From contig NZ_CP020105.1 of NCBI RefSeq assembly GCF_002067135.1, positions 1,984,001 to 2,048,000 on the forward strand: a stretch of DNA of 64,000 nucleotides, given 5' to 3'. The DNA comes from Spirosoma rigui (lineage in GTDB: Bacteria; Bacteroidota; Bacteroidia; Cytophagales; Spirosomataceae). Positions 23,144 through 33,077 of this stretch are shown piece by piece. The notes below the pieces were generated by a model. It searched no databases and was not told where the DNA came from. It saw only the letters and a program-made list of their open reading frames with translations. Position numbers and translations under genes: made by a program. Numbering within the stretch: the first letter of the stretch is position 1; every line of letters starts with the position of its first letter.

Positions 23144-26128
23144 TTACAATACCCGCAGGCTGAGAATTGCTTCGTCATCTTCGCCGTTTTTAAAGCCATT
23201 GCCGGGTGTCGAATCGGGGTCGGCGGGTGTCGCGCTGGATACCTGCGCCTGAACGGTTCCCGCACCGGTTACCCGTACCGACAGGACCAGCGTGGCCGAA
23301 CGGCCGGGCTCTACAGTCGGTACTGTCCCGGTCACGGTCTGGCCGTTGAGTTGCAGCCCGCTTGGGTTGGTCAACTGCCAGCCAGCAGGCAGTAGGGTCT
23401 GAATCACTACGTTGCTGGCCATGGCTCCGCCCCGGTTACTGACAGTGAGTGTCAGCTGAGCAACATCGTTCGGCCGGAGAGCGAGGTGGTCTGTCGACAG
23501 TAGTAAGCTCAGATCGGCAGTGCTGGTACTGGTGGGGGGCTGGTTGGGTTGCACCGGCGGCAGGGGCGTCTGGTTTGGGTTGGGCGACAGGGTTAGCGGA
23601 CCTGTTCCGTCGGCCGTTCGCAGGTCAATCTGTTGTTCATCGTCCTGCCCGTCACCAGTGCCGGAGTCCGGCTGGCTGTCGGGGTCGATGGCGCTGCTGC
23701 TGAGGACCTGAGCCGCTGGCGCGAACGTACCCGAACGTGTTGCTTTGAGCTGAAAGGCGGCCGATTTGCTTTCCCCACCGGACAGTGTGCCTGCGTTCAT
23801 GGTCAGCGATGTGGCCGATCCGGTGAGGGTGGGCGAAGAGGAGTTTAAAAACACGATACCGTCGGGAAGCAAGCTCCCCGCCGTTACACCCGAGGTTGAA
23901 CCGGGTCCTGCGTTGGTCAGCACAAGTGTAACGGTAATGGGTTGGTTCACAAATGGGGTTCGGTTGCTGGCCCGCATGGCCAGCGAAACATCGGCGGTGG
24001 TGTAGCAGATCGGCAGTGGCTGGCTGGGGGCGCTGGCAACGGCCGGGGTGCTGGCTATTACCCGGAGCCGGTAACTGCCGGTGGGCAGATTGCCCGGTAT
24101 GGTTACCTGAACGGGACTGCTGCTGCCGGTACCGATTGTCGTCTCGCCCGCGAAAGAACCCGCTGCGTTCGATAGCCGGACGCTGAACATATTCCCCGTG
24201 CCCACGCTGCCATCGGTTACCTCAATGGATACAGGAAACGATGTGGGCAGGCAGACGACCGGATCGGAACCGGTTAGCGATACCACGGGCGGAACCGGAC
24301 CGATTGGCTCCATGGCCTGGTACAGAATTACTCGTCCGTCGCGCAAATTGGTTTCGAACGAGATGCCTGAACCGCTCACCCCCTGCCGGCGGACCGACAG
24401 CCGGTACCGCCCCGGTTCCACACCACCCACGGCAAAGGATACGGGCGGGTAGTTGCGGAGGTAATTGAAGTCGCCGAAATCATCGTAATCCGGAAATTGC
24501 GAACGCTGTAGCGCCGGATGCCAGTCAGTATCGGTGAAAGTCCCCCCATCGATCCGTTCCATTCGAACCTCCATCAGGGCGTCGGACCGAATCATGGCGT
24601 AGAAACCGTGACTACCCGACTCGTAGCGGTATCCCACCTGAAAAAGCGACGTATCGGCCGTGCCGCTAATAACCGGTACCCGAAGAATAGAGGCTGGTGC
24701 CGCCGTTGCCGGTGCCGACTGCTGCACCCGAAAGGGTTCGCCGGGCGCACCGGTCGTGGCCGGGTGTGTAGAAACCGTTCGCAGCCGATAGGAACCGTCG
24801 GGCAGCGTATTGGGTAGTGTCACCAGGAGTGGATTGTCTGTACCGCCCGGCGATTCATAGGCGACAACCCCGTTGTCGACTCGTACTACCTGCACCCTGT
24901 AAACGTTGTCGGCTTCGTGGGCATCGCTGCGTACCGACGCGGCTACCAGCGTCTCGCCCGGTCGGCGGGTGAGCGGCAGGGTATAACCGCTGGTAATGAG
25001 TGACGACTCATCGGCGGGGGTAACGGGAACGGCCGTCGCGAAAAAGGATGCCGTCAGGCTTTGGTCCCAGCTGTTGGCGAAACGGGTAAAACCGGCATCG
25101 CGGAAGTGAACGCCATCGGGCCGGTTTTGGGGGCCGGTGATGCTATCGGTAGCAGGGCCGGCAAAAACAGCGGGTACATCGCTGATAAGCCGGTTCTGGG
25201 CGGCAATGACACTGGCGCTGGTCTGGCCGTTTATGTAGCTCGCCCGGGCTACCACCCAGGGCAACGCAGCGGAGTTGAGCTGCTGTCGGCTTTTGTCGAT
25301 CACGAACCGGATGTTATCGAAATATGCCTGGGTGCCGGTGTTGAGGAGCTGGTCGCTCTCGCCCTGGTGCCAGAGGACAGCCCGTGCACCCGTCCGTCTG
25401 ACGTAGTGCAGCAGCACCGCTCCCAGCCGCCGGTAAACTGATGCGTTTACGGTTGCCCCCACCATTCCAGCCGCCGACTGCTGCCACTCGACGCTACTGG
25501 TGCCGCCCAGGGCGGCACCCAGAAACAGGACGGGCATATTCAGACGCTGGGCCAGCTTATCGCCCAGCACGCTCCATATATGGGGAGGCTGGCTGGGACC
25601 GATGTTTGTGCCGTAGCTGATGTGGCTGAACTGGAGCGGCAGCAGTTGTTCACTGAGGCTGTCCTGCCGGAAATCGATGCACGAAACCCGGTCGTCGATG
25701 GAGTTGGGCACGCGTTGAAATCCTCCATACGGATTGGACTGCCCGGCCACGACAAAAACTTCGCCCACGCCCACGCGGTTCACGTGCGTTTCGGTTAGCA
25801 GCGTAGTACCGGACTTGGCGCGAACATCGAGCCGGTACCAACCGGTCGATACGGTGATCTGGCCCCGGAATGCAGCCGAGCCGGGCAGAATATCGATCGG
25901 CTTCCAGGTTGTTGGCGTACCCTGACCAATAGCCAGGGGCACAAAGCGAGCCTCGATACGGGTAGCCGCGGGCGGCCCGATGCCCGTTACTGTGATGCTG
26001 GCCTCATTGGTGAGGGCTCGTTGAAACACCATTCGGGGAACCGGACTCGTTACACGCAGCTGCGCCAGCGACACGAGGGGTACCATACAAATCAATAGCA
26101 ATGCTGGCCAACGAAATGAAGATCGCAT
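23144..26128 (-). CDS. Secreted SASA-type esterase with Ig-like and DUF11 repeats
   Basis: A 994-residue secreted protein. Signal peptide to about residue 22 (LLICMVPLVSLAQ). A beta-sandwich (about 25-120) precedes a sialate-O-acetylesterase-like SASA/GDSL domain (about 121-350): nucleophile Ser131 in AGQSNPYGG, WHQGESD near 257, and the Asp/His pair in DGVHFRDAGF near 337. Several Ig-like segments follow (LPNTLPDGSYRLR and GNLPTGSYRLR are parallel repeats), then two DUF11-like domains, each closing with an acidic motif (DPDSQPDSGTGDGQDDE and DPDSTPGNGFKNGEDDE). It probably deacetylates a glycan or other ester outside the cell. No type IX C-terminal sorting domain is evident. Transcribed alone; a TATATTTG box lies at 26194-26201. 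Confidence 0.85.
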   Translation of the reverse strand: MRSSFRWPALLLICMVPLVSLAQLRVTSPVPRMVFQRALTNEASITVTGIGPPAATRIEARFVPLAIGQGTPTTWKPIDILPGSAAFRGQITVSTGWYRLDVRAKSGTTLLTETHVNRVGVGEVFVVAGQSNPYGGFQRVPNSIDDRVSCIDFRQDSLSEQLLPLQFSHISYGTNIGPSQPPHIWSVLGDKLAQRLNMPVLFLGAALGGTSSVEWQQSAAGMVGATVNASVYRRLGAVLLHYVRRTGARAVLWHQGESDQLLNTGTQAYFDNIRFVIDKSRQQLNSAALPWVVARASYINGQTSASVIAAQNRLISDVPAVFAGPATDSITGPQNRPDGVHFRDAGFTRFANSWDQSLTASFFATAVPVTPADESSLITSGYTLPLTRRPGETLVAASVRSDAHEADNVYRVQVVRVDNGVVAYESPGGTDNPLLVTLPNTLPDGSYRLRTVSTHPATTGAPGEPFRVQQSAPATAAPASILRVPVISGTADTSLFQVGYRYESGSHGFYAMIRSDALMEVRMERIDGGTFTDTDWHPALQRSQFPDYDDFGDFNYLRNYPPVSFAVGGVEPGRYRLSVRRQGVSGSGISFETNLRDGRVILYQAMEPIGPVPPVVSLTGSDPVVCLPTSFPVSIEVTDGSVGTGNMFSVRLSNAAGSFAGETTIGTGSSSPVQVTIPGNLPTGSYRLRVIASTPAVASAPSQPLPICYTTADVSLAMRASNRTPFVNQPITVTLVLTNAGPGSTSGVTAGSLLPDGIVFLNSSSPTLTGSATSLTMNAGTLSGGESKSAAFQLKATRSGTFAPAAQVLSSSAIDPDSQPDSGTGDGQDDEQQIDLRTADGTGPLTLSPNPNQTPLPPVQPNQPPTSTSTADLSLLLSTDHLALRPNDVAQLTLTVSNRGGAMASNVVIQTLLPAGWQLTNPSGLQLNGQTVTGTVPTVEPGRSATLVLSVRVTGAGTVQAQVSSATPADPDSTPGNGFKNGEDDEAILSLRVL

Positions 26129-26193
26129 AGGGGCAACACGACAGGGAATACGGAACTGTGGAAAGAAGTATGGAAAGACTACTTATTTTATGT

Positions 26194-26201
26194 CAAATAT
26201 A
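26194..26201 (-). promoter_or_regulatory. -7 box upstream of the SASA esterase gene
   Basis: Minus-strand TATATTTG, 65 bases before the start at 26128, in an AT-rich gap. No clear TTG is seen at the -33 position. Confidence 0.4.
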
Positions 26202-26265
26202 ATGTCTACAGAGAAAGTAGTTAATGTTATTTATGTTACTGGATAAAATAAATTGTAAAGCAAAA

Positions 26266-26313
26266 ACGTCCCCACCCGTAAACCTTCGTCGAGAGGTTAG
26301 CTGGTGGGGACGT
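26266..26313 (-). terminator. Terminator of aspS
   Basis: On the minus strand an 11-bp stem (ACGTCCCCACC with its complement at 26303-26313) with an inner AACCT/AGGTT stem is followed by TTTTTGC, about 45 bases after the aspS stop. Confidence 0.85.
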
Positions 26314-26357
26314 CAGTATAGCGGGCGAGTGGTTTGGCCGCTGAACGCCAATTCCGC

Positions 26358-28127
26358 TTAGGATACCGTTGTCGCTATTTTAAGCTCGGTCAGTTGAGCC
26401 GCCGAGATTGTCGACGGTGAGTCGATCATCACATCGCGCCCCGAGTTATTTTTCGGGAAGGCAATGAAATCCCGGATCGAGTCGGCACCGCCGAAGAGCG
26501 AACATAGGCGGTCGAAACCAAAAGCAATACCGCCATGCGGGGGCGCGCCGTATTCGAACGCATCCATCAGGAAGCCGAACTGTGCTTTAGCCTCCTCATC
26601 GGAGAAGCCCAGAATACTGAACATGCGGGCCTGCAGTTCCCGGTTGAAGATCCGGATCGAGCCACCACCCACTTCGGTACCGTTGATGACCATATCGTAG
26701 GCATTGGCCCGCACCGCACCCGGATCGGAATCCAGCAGGGGAATGTCTTCCGGCTTCGGTGATGTAAAGGGATGGTGCATGGCAAACCAGCGGCTCTCTT
26801 CCTCGCCGTATTCCAGCAGCGGAAAATCGAGGACCCACAGGCTGCTGAATGTAGCAGGGTCACGCAGGCCAAGCCGGCTGCCCATTTCCAGCCGCAGTTC
26901 GCTCAGTTGTTTGCGGGCTTTAGTGCCGTCGCCCGAAACGATCAGCATCAGATCGCCGGGTTTCGCACCGAAGTGAGCCGCCCACGCCTGCAGATCCGTT
27001 TCTGAATAGAACTTATCGACCGACGATTTGAGCGTGCCATCTTCGTTGTAGCGTACGTAGATAAGCCCTTTCGCACCCACCTGCGGCCGTTTGATCCAGT
27101 CGGTGAGTTCATCAAGCTGTTTGCGGGTATAGTGCGCGCAGCCAGTGGCGTTGATACCAACGACCAACTCGGCCGAATCGAAGACGCCAAAGCCTTTGCC
27201 CGATGTCATGTCGACCGTATCGAACGGAGCTTTCAGTTCCACGAATTTCATTCCGAACCGCGTGTCGGGTTTGTCGGAGCCGTAAAACTTCATGGCGTCG
27301 GCATAGGTCATGCGCGGCACCTCGGCCAGGTCAATGCCTTTAACGGCTTTGAACAGGTGCCGAACGAGTCCTTCGAACATGTTCAGGATATCTTCCTGCT
27401 CCACAAACGACATCTCGCAGTCGATCTGGGTAAATTCCGGCTGGCGGTCGGCGCGGAGGTCTTCGTCGCGGAAACACTTCACGATCTGGTAATACCGGTC
27501 GAAGCCCGACACCATCAGCAGCTGCTTAAACGTCTGGGGCGACTGGGGCAGGGCGTAAAATTCGCCGGGGTTCATGCGGCTCGGCACCACGAAGTCACGC
27601 GCGCCTTCGGGGGTCGATTTGATCAGCACCGGCGTTTCCACTTCAATAAAGTCCTGGCCGTCCATGTATAACCGCGTTTGCTGCGCCATCCGGTGGCGTA
27701 GTTCGAGGTTTCGACGAACGGGATTCCGGCGCAGGTCCAGGTAGCGGTATTTCAGGCGTAGGTCGTCGCCCCCGTCGGTTTCGTCGTCGATCAGGAAGGG
27801 CGGGAGTTTGGCCGGGTTCAGCACGGTGAGCGTTGTCACCTTGAGTTCAATATCGCCCGTGGGCAGGTTTGGATTCTTCGACTTCCGCTCGATAACGGTG
27901 CCGGTTGCCTGCAGGACGAATTCGCGGCCAAGCGAGCGGGCAATGGTGAACAGTTCGGGCGACGACTGCCCATCTTCGAGCAGGAGCTGCGTGATGCCGT
28001 AGCGGTCGCGGAGGTCGATCCAGAGAACACCGCCCTTATCGCGGACGGTTTGAACCCAGCCGCAAAGTGTTGCGGTGGTGTTGTCGTCGGTTAGGCGGAG
28101 CTGGCCGCACGTGTGGGTTCTGAGCAT
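26358..28127 (-). CDS. aspS: Aspartyl-tRNA synthetase
   Basis: Charges tRNA-Asp with aspartate. 589 residues, the usual length of bacterial-type AspRS. The N-terminal anticodon-binding OB fold (about 1-105) begins [12 protein letters not shown] and has [16 protein letters not shown]. The class II core has motif 2 [18 protein letters not shown], a bacterial GAD insertion (about 285-400), and motif 3 GIAFGFDRL near residue 540. Whether it is the discriminating or the non-discriminating form cannot be judged by eye. Monocistronic, with a TACCTTTG box at 28238-28245 and its own terminator. Confidence 0.98.
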   Translation of the reverse strand: MLRTHTCGQLRLTDDNTTATLCGWVQTVRDKGGVLWIDLRDRYGITQLLLEDGQSSPELFTIARSLGREFVLQATGTVIERKSKNPNLPTGDIELKVTTLTVLNPAKLPPFLIDDETDGGDDLRLKYRYLDLRRNPVRRNLELRHRMAQQTRLYMDGQDFIEVETPVLIKSTPEGARDFVVPSRMNPGEFYALPQSPQTFKQLLMVSGFDRYYQIVKCFRDEDLRADRQPEFTQIDCEMSFVEQEDILNMFEGLVRHLFKAVKGIDLAEVPRMTYADAMKFYGSDKPDTRFGMKFVELKAPFDTVDMTSGKGFGVFDSAELVVGINATGCAHYTRKQLDELTDWIKRPQVGAKGLIYVRYNEDGTLKSSVDKFYSETDLQAWAAHFGAKPGDLMLIVSGDGTKARKQLSELRLEMGSRLGLRDPATFSSLWVLDFPLLEYGEEESRWFAMHHPFTSPKPEDIPLLDSDPGAVRANAYDMVINGTEVGGGSIRIFNRELQARMFSILGFSDEEAKAQFGFLMDAFEYGAPPHGGIAFGFDRLCSLFGGADSIRDFIAFPKNNSGRDVMIDSPSTISAAQLTELKIATTVS

Positions 28128-28237
28128 TGGAGAATGAGCGAATTCGTACTTGGGTGCTTCAGGCTGGCGGGTTCAGGTTCTCGTAAAGACTCTCGAACAG
28201 ACCCCCAGGCCGGGCACTCAAACAATGTTTTGAGCCG

Positions 28238-28245
28238 CAAAGGTA
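28238..28245 (-). promoter_or_regulatory. -7 box upstream of aspS
   Basis: Minus-strand TACCTTTG, 110 bases before the aspS start. The gap 28128-28474 otherwise holds only this box and, on the plus strand, a weaker TATATTTA (28387-28394) ahead of the next gene. Confidence 0.4.
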
Positions 28246-28474
28246 GCGAGTTTACGGGCGCATACGGCATACCCGGGCCGAAGCCTGCGCAGGAAGCTCG
28301 ATCAATGGCCCAATCCGGCTGGTTTAAGCGACTGTTACCGGCTATTATCTTTCTGAAATGTCTTTCGTAATCAGCGGTTTATTTCGTATATTTACTTCCC
28401 CAATTTTCAACAGACAACCATACTAATGACGCCGATAACTGGACTGACAATCAGTGGATCGGTACTGAAAACGC

Positions 28475-29161
28475 ATGAAGCGAGGACGACATAATCCCAA
28501 TCAACTGCAGATCGACTTTCTGGCGGCTTACCGCCGGATGCTCATCAGTTTGGGTGGCCCCGAAAAGCTGCCTGCCAATGAGAGTTTGTTTATGCGTATG
28601 ACCGACCAGTGGGAGAATACCCAGGTCATGCCCGCCGATTTATTATTTCATAAAAGCCCCGTCGAAGCGGTCGTTTTCCGGCTCCAGAAAACCGATCCTG
28701 ACCGGCTGCAGTTTCCCGCCGAACTGATTGCCGGTGAAATTCGCGGTGAGCAGGGGCTGACTGGTTTTTCGGCTAAATTCCGGGAGCAGGGCTGGGTTAT
28801 TTTACCCGCTGAACTGTCGGCCATGTACAAGAATCTGTTTCTGAATATTCTGACTGCCTCTGTCGGATTGGAGCATCTGTATCCGGCGCGGGCGGAATTA
28901 CTGGTAGAAGCCGAGAAGCTGGCGCTGGCGGCTATGCTGCCCGAAGACGAGATCCGCAAATTTTTCGGGCTGCGGCTGTCCCGCTTTCCGGATAGCTTCC
29001 GCAGCGAGGTCGTCAACTACTACAATCTGCCATTTGACTACGTGCTGAAGCGGGCTAACCACGTGGGGCTGGTATCGGAGCAGGTCATTGAAGAGTCGCG
29101 CACGACCCAGCCGCTACGATCCACCGTCCTCCGCCGACCGCAGAGTAGTCGGGCCGCGTAG
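28475..29161 (+). CDS. Hypothetical soluble protein of unknown family
   Basis: A 228-residue protein I do not recognise. It has no signal peptide or membrane segment. The start MKRGRHNPNQLQIDFLAAYRRML leads into a mostly helical protein; the middle (LTGFSAKFREQGWVILPAEL and LLVEAEKLALAAMLPEDEIRKFFGLRLSRFP) is rich in charged helices, and the basic tail ends RSTVLRRPQSSRAA. Codon use resembles the neighbours, so it looks genuine. A short overlapping frame begins at 28426 (MTPITGLTISG, 22 codons) in another phase, perhaps a leader peptide, weakly supported. It is followed by a terminator-like hairpin at 29342-29381. Confidence 0.7.
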   Translation: MKRGRHNPNQLQIDFLAAYRRMLISLGGPEKLPANESLFMRMTDQWENTQVMPADLLFHKSPVEAVVFRLQKTDPDRLQFPAELIAGEIRGEQGLTGFSAKFREQGWVILPAELSAMYKNLFLNILTASVGLEHLYPARAELLVEAEKLALAAMLPEDEIRKFFGLRLSRFPDSFRSEVVNYYNLPFDYVLKRANHVGLVSEQVIEESRTTQPLRSTVLRRPQSSRAA

Positions 29162-29341
29162 GTTGAGCCGCGTCGTTGTAGTCAGCTCATGCTGACCGGC
29201 GGATATTGTTGGTAGAAGCGCTAAGTGAACGAGCCGAAGTCGTTTAGGTACATCGGGTTAGCCCGAACTCAGCCGGTCTTCCGTTGTTCGTGCGTCATTC
29301 GCCGACAGGGTGAATGAACATAAAGATTTTTACGCTTAATT

Positions 29342-29381
29342 AGCCGGTTGGATACGCTTTGGTACCTGACCGGCTTTTTTT
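29342..29381 (+). terminator. Terminator-like hairpin abutting a start codon
   Basis: AGCCGGT (29342-29348) pairs with ACCGGCT (29369-29375), and a run of T continues to 29381. The next base starts the ATG of the PEBP gene, so this is either the terminator of the upstream gene or an attenuator of the downstream one. Confidence 0.65.
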
Positions 29382-29975
29382 ATGCGTTCACTTTTCAAAA
29401 TTCTGCTCGGACTGCTTGCCGTCTTTCTGCTCCTGGCCATCGGGTTGCACGTAGCGGCAACGAGCAGTCGGGCAGCCGAAGAGGCTTCCCTGAACGTCCT
29501 TCGGAAGACGGTAGACGTATCCAGCAGTTCCTTCCCGCCCAATGGTGATATGCCGGTCAGCTGCAGTTGCAAAGGCAAAGAACTATCGCCCGCTCTGCTG
29601 TGGGAAAGCCCGGACCAGGCCGTTGAGTCCTATGTCGTGCTGGCCACCGACTATAACGTGCCGACTCCCGCCTTTTCGCTCTATAATCTCTCGCACTGGG
29701 TAGTTTACAACCTGCCGGCATCGGTGCGAAGTCTGCCGGAGGGCGTAACGGCCGAGCAGTTACGTATGCTGGGCGGCAAAGTAGGCAAAAATGGCATGGG
29801 CGACACCCGGTACATTGGCCCCTGTCCACCCGTTGGCCGACATGGCTACGTTTTTCGGGTATACGCACTCGACCAAATGCTCTCGTTCACCGAACTACCC
29901 GGCAAGCAGGATGTACTGGATGCTATGCAGGGTCATGTGATCGGCTACGGCGAATTGACCGGCTACTTTCAGTAA
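29382..29975 (+). CDS. YbhB/YbcL-family PEBP (Raf kinase inhibitor-like) protein
   Basis: A 197-residue protein with an N-terminal signal or anchor (SLFKILLGLLAVFLLLAIGLHVA, about 4-26) and a PEBP domain from about 45. Family marks are the ligand-pocket strand CSCKGKELSPALLWE, the histidine in NLSHWVVYNLPA, GKVGKNGMGDTRYIGPCPPVG with the G-x-x-x-Y-x-G-P-C-P-P signature, and HGYVFRVYALD. Members of this family bind phospholipid-like ligands or metabolites; no physiological role is settled. The membrane or periplasmic location is predicted here by the signal. Length matches the family plus the signal. Confidence 0.88.
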   Translation: MRSLFKILLGLLAVFLLLAIGLHVAATSSRAAEEASLNVLRKTVDVSSSSFPPNGDMPVSCSCKGKELSPALLWESPDQAVESYVVLATDYNVPTPAFSLYNLSHWVVYNLPASVRSLPEGVTAEQLRMLGGKVGKNGMGDTRYIGPCPPVGRHGYVFRVYALDQMLSFTELPGKQDVLDAMQGHVIGYGELTGYFQ

Positions 29976-30509
29976 GCTACGTACGGCTACTCAGTCGGGG
30001 TATGGCCACAACCATAGAAGCGGGCAGACGGCTTATACCTTATCTTACCCTCTCATATTCAGGCACCAAAAGAGTTCACCATAAGTAGCACTGTAGTCGC
30101 CACAGGACGGTCGTCATCATCGCTGCAGGTGTGTTGTTAGAGGAAGCCCCCTATAGGTGCTATGTGGCCGTAGTCAATGTACAATCTGTGGTTAGGAGCC
30201 GAATCATGGCGTAGCTCAACTCACTCCTCCGGTGCCATAATGTCTCAGCTTTCCAATCACTCTATAGTATAGATAGAGTTTAGGCTTATTGCCTGTAGAT
30301 CAGTGCGATTGACTCTTTTAAAGAGATTGTTGGGTTCTGCCATGAATAATGGACAAATACCACACTTCCGGCCATCAGCAGTTGGAAGTCAGCCCGCAAT
30401 ACCCCTTACTTTGCAAAACCCTACCTAATCAATAGATTATAACTACTAATAGTCTACCTACAACCGGGAGTATAGGGAGTATTAAAAGCAACACTGCACA
30501 CAGGCAACA
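29976..30509. other. Intergenic region without a supported gene
   Basis: No convincing gene or RNA on either strand. Codon-like structure is absent and base composition falls toward AT from about 30240. Near the right end TTG (30382-30384) and TTACTTTG (30406-30413), 21 bases apart, may be a promoter for the TonB receptor gene, leaving a leader of about 90 nt. Confidence 0.4.
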
Positions 30510-33077
30510 ATGAGACAAGCTTTAGCATTACCATTTTTGATAGGGGCTTTACTGATCCCCTTCCTTCTATCCGCTCAGAATACCCCGATCATCAATGCGA
30601 CCGTATCCGGCAGAGTGGTTGACGCCCGCACCAGTACTAGCCTGGTAGGCGCTACGGTTGTCATCAAAGGAACGACCAACGGCGGCTCAACCAATCAGAA
30701 CGGACAGTTCAATCTTATTACCGGTCAGAAACTTCCCTTTATCGTTGTCGTTTCTTTCGTAGGGTATCAAACCCAGGAAGTGCTCATTAGCGAGCCCGAC
30801 GTGGAAATCAGGCTGTCCGATGGTGAAAACCAGTTAGCCGACGTAGTGATTACGTCGAGACGACGCCAGGAGTCAGCGCAGGATGTTCCTATCCCCATCT
30901 CGGTCGTGAGTGGCGTTCGGGCCGAAGACGCGGGTGCGTTCAACGTGAACCGGTTAAAAGAACTGGTGCCAAGCGTTCAGCTCTACTCGTCAAACGCCCG
31001 CAATACAACCCTCAATATTCGGGGATTGGGTTCGAGCTTTGGCTTGACCAACGACGGTATCGATCCGGGCGTCGGATTTTACGTTGATGGTGTGTACTAC
31101 GCCCGTCCGGCAGCTACCTCGCTCGATTTCATCGACATCGAACAGGTGGAGGTACTGCGTGGGCCGCAGGGAACGCTTTTTGGCAAGAACACCACAGCGG
31201 GTGCGTTTAACATCACTACCCGCGCCCCGAGTTTTCAACCCGGTGCCAGTTTCGAGACGAGCTACGGCAACCTGAACTACATGCAGGCCAAGGCATCCAT
31301 AACGGGTCCGCTGAGCAAAAAACTGGCCGCCCGGGCTTCCTTCTCGGCCACCCAGCGCGATGGTACTATTTACAACATTACGACGCTGAAGCCAACCAAT
31401 ACGCTGAACAACCTTGGCTACCGGGGGCAACTGCTCTATACTCCATCGGACAACGTTTCGATTACCATAGCGGGCGACAACACCCGGCAGCGGCCCGATG
31501 GGTATGCTACCGTAGTTGCGGGCGTCGTAACCACGAAGCGGGCGGCTTACCGTCAGTTCAACAACATCATTGCCGACCTCGGCTATAAACTACCCAGCAC
31601 CAACCCCTTCGACCGGGTAACGGATTCAGACACCCCCTGGCGGTCGAACAATGACTTTGGTGGTGTTTCGGTCAATATGGATGCGAAGATCGGGAACGGT
31701 AAACTGACATCGACTACGGCCTGGCGCTACTGGATCTGGGACCCCTCAAACGACCGGGACTTTACGGGCCTGCCGGTGCTGACCAAATCGCAGGGGAACT
31801 CGCGGCACAAGCAGTGGACGCAGGAAGTCCGGTATGCGGGTCAGTTCTCGTCCCGGCTGAGTGGAGTCGTGGGGGTGTTTCTGATCGATCAGAACTTACG
31901 GTCCGATCCGGTCCAGACGGAAGAGTCGGGTTCGGCGCAGTGGCGGTTCTCGCAAAGCTCGACCAGCGCTTTGTGGAAGACACCCGGTCTGCTGGATGGA
32001 TTCGGTACCAAAACAACGTCGCGGCTCAAAACGCTGGGAGCGGCCGTATTTGGTCAGCTCGACTGGGCCATTACCGACAAGCTGCACGTGCTGCCGGGCA
32101 TCCGGTTCAACTATGACAAGAAAGACGTAGACTACAAACGGGAGACGTACGGGGGTCTGCAAACTACCGATCCCGCCCTGATCGCGCTGAAGAACAGCGT
32201 CTATACCAACCAGGCTTTTGCCTTTGGTGTCGAAGAGAATAACTTTTCGGGGCAACTGACGCTGGCCTATAAAGCCAGCAAACAACTCAACGCTTACGTG
32301 ACTTATGCCAACAGCTACAAGCCCGTGGGCGTGAACCTGGGGGGCCTGCCAACGGCCAACGGCGCAGTCCTGATCGATCTGGCTCGGGTGAAACCCGAGT
32401 ACGTCACGAACGTAGAGGTTGGCGTGAAAACCCGACCAACGCCGGGTTCGACGTTTAACGTTACGGTCTATAATACCGACATCCGGGATTACCAGACGCA
32501 GGTGCAAACCGCCGAAGTGGGCGTAAACCGGGGGTATCTGGCCAATGCTGAGAAAGTGCGTGTTTCGGGCGTTGAGGTAGATGGTGGTCTGCGTGTCAGC
32601 AACAACTTCTCGCTGAACGGAGCCATTTCCTACACCGATGGGAAGTATGTGTCGTTCAAGAATGCGCCCGTACCGCTGGAAGAAACGGGTGGTGAGTCGG
32701 CTTTCAAGGATATTTCGGGTGGCCGTTTGCCCGGTATCTCCAAGTGGGCTGGTTCGCTGGGGGGCGAGGTATCAGGAGCCGGCAAGCTGTTGAGCCAGGG
32801 TGGCCGGTATTTCCTCGCAGTCGACGGCTATTACCGTTCGTCGTTTTCCTCGAGCGCATCGCCATCGGCCTTCCTCAATATCGATGGTTACGCCCTGGTG
32901 AATGCCCGTCTTGGTTTCCGGGCCTCGAATGGGGTTTCTATTCTGTTATGGTCCCGCAACCTGACCAACAAAAATTACTTTGAACAGCTTCTGCCGGCCG
33001 CCGGTAATGCCGGTCAGTATGCCGCCGTGCTGGGCGATCCGAGAACGTACGGCACAACGCTGCGGTACTCATTCTGA
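30510..33077 (+). CDS. TonB-dependent receptor
   Basis: An 855-residue outer-membrane receptor. Signal peptide MRQALALPFLIGALLIPFLLSAQ (about 22), CarboxypepD_reg-like domain (about 28-110), a TonB-box-like LADVVITSRRRQE, a plug with NIRGLGSSFGLTNDG and VEVLRGPQGTLFGKNTTAGAFNI (about 205-227), then a barrel ending in TTLRYSF. The plug is of the FecA/BtuB/'IroN' type widespread in sphingomonads rather than SusC, and no SusD follows. The GPQGTLFGKNTTAG motif is typical of receptors for small organic ligands or siderophores. The next gene on the strand is a second, different TonB receptor. The substrate is unknown. Confidence 0.93.
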   Translation: MRQALALPFLIGALLIPFLLSAQNTPIINATVSGRVVDARTSTSLVGATVVIKGTTNGGSTNQNGQFNLITGQKLPFIVVVSFVGYQTQEVLISEPDVEIRLSDGENQLADVVITSRRRQESAQDVPIPISVVSGVRAEDAGAFNVNRLKELVPSVQLYSSNARNTTLNIRGLGSSFGLTNDGIDPGVGFYVDGVYYARPAATSLDFIDIEQVEVLRGPQGTLFGKNTTAGAFNITTRAPSFQPGASFETSYGNLNYMQAKASITGPLSKKLAARASFSATQRDGTIYNITTLKPTNTLNNLGYRGQLLYTPSDNVSITIAGDNTRQRPDGYATVVAGVVTTKRAAYRQFNNIIADLGYKLPSTNPFDRVTDSDTPWRSNNDFGGVSVNMDAKIGNGKLTSTTAWRYWIWDPSNDRDFTGLPVLTKSQGNSRHKQWTQEVRYAGQFSSRLSGVVGVFLIDQNLRSDPVQTEESGSAQWRFSQSSTSALWKTPGLLDGFGTKTTSRLKTLGAAVFGQLDWAITDKLHVLPGIRFNYDKKDVDYKRETYGGLQTTDPALIALKNSVYTNQAFAFGVEENNFSGQLTLAYKASKQLNAYVTYANSYKPVGVNLGGLPTANGAVLIDLARVKPEYVTNVEVGVKTRPTPGSTFNVTVYNTDIRDYQTQVQTAEVGVNRGYLANAEKVRVSGVEVDGGLRVSNNFSLNGAISYTDGKYVSFKNAPVPLEETGGESAFKDISGGRLPGISKWAGSLGGEVSGAGKLLSQGGRYFLAVDGYYRSSFSSSASPSAFLNIDGYALVNARLGFRASNGVSILLWSRNLTNKNYFEQLLPAAGNAGQYAAVLGDPRTYGTTLRYSF

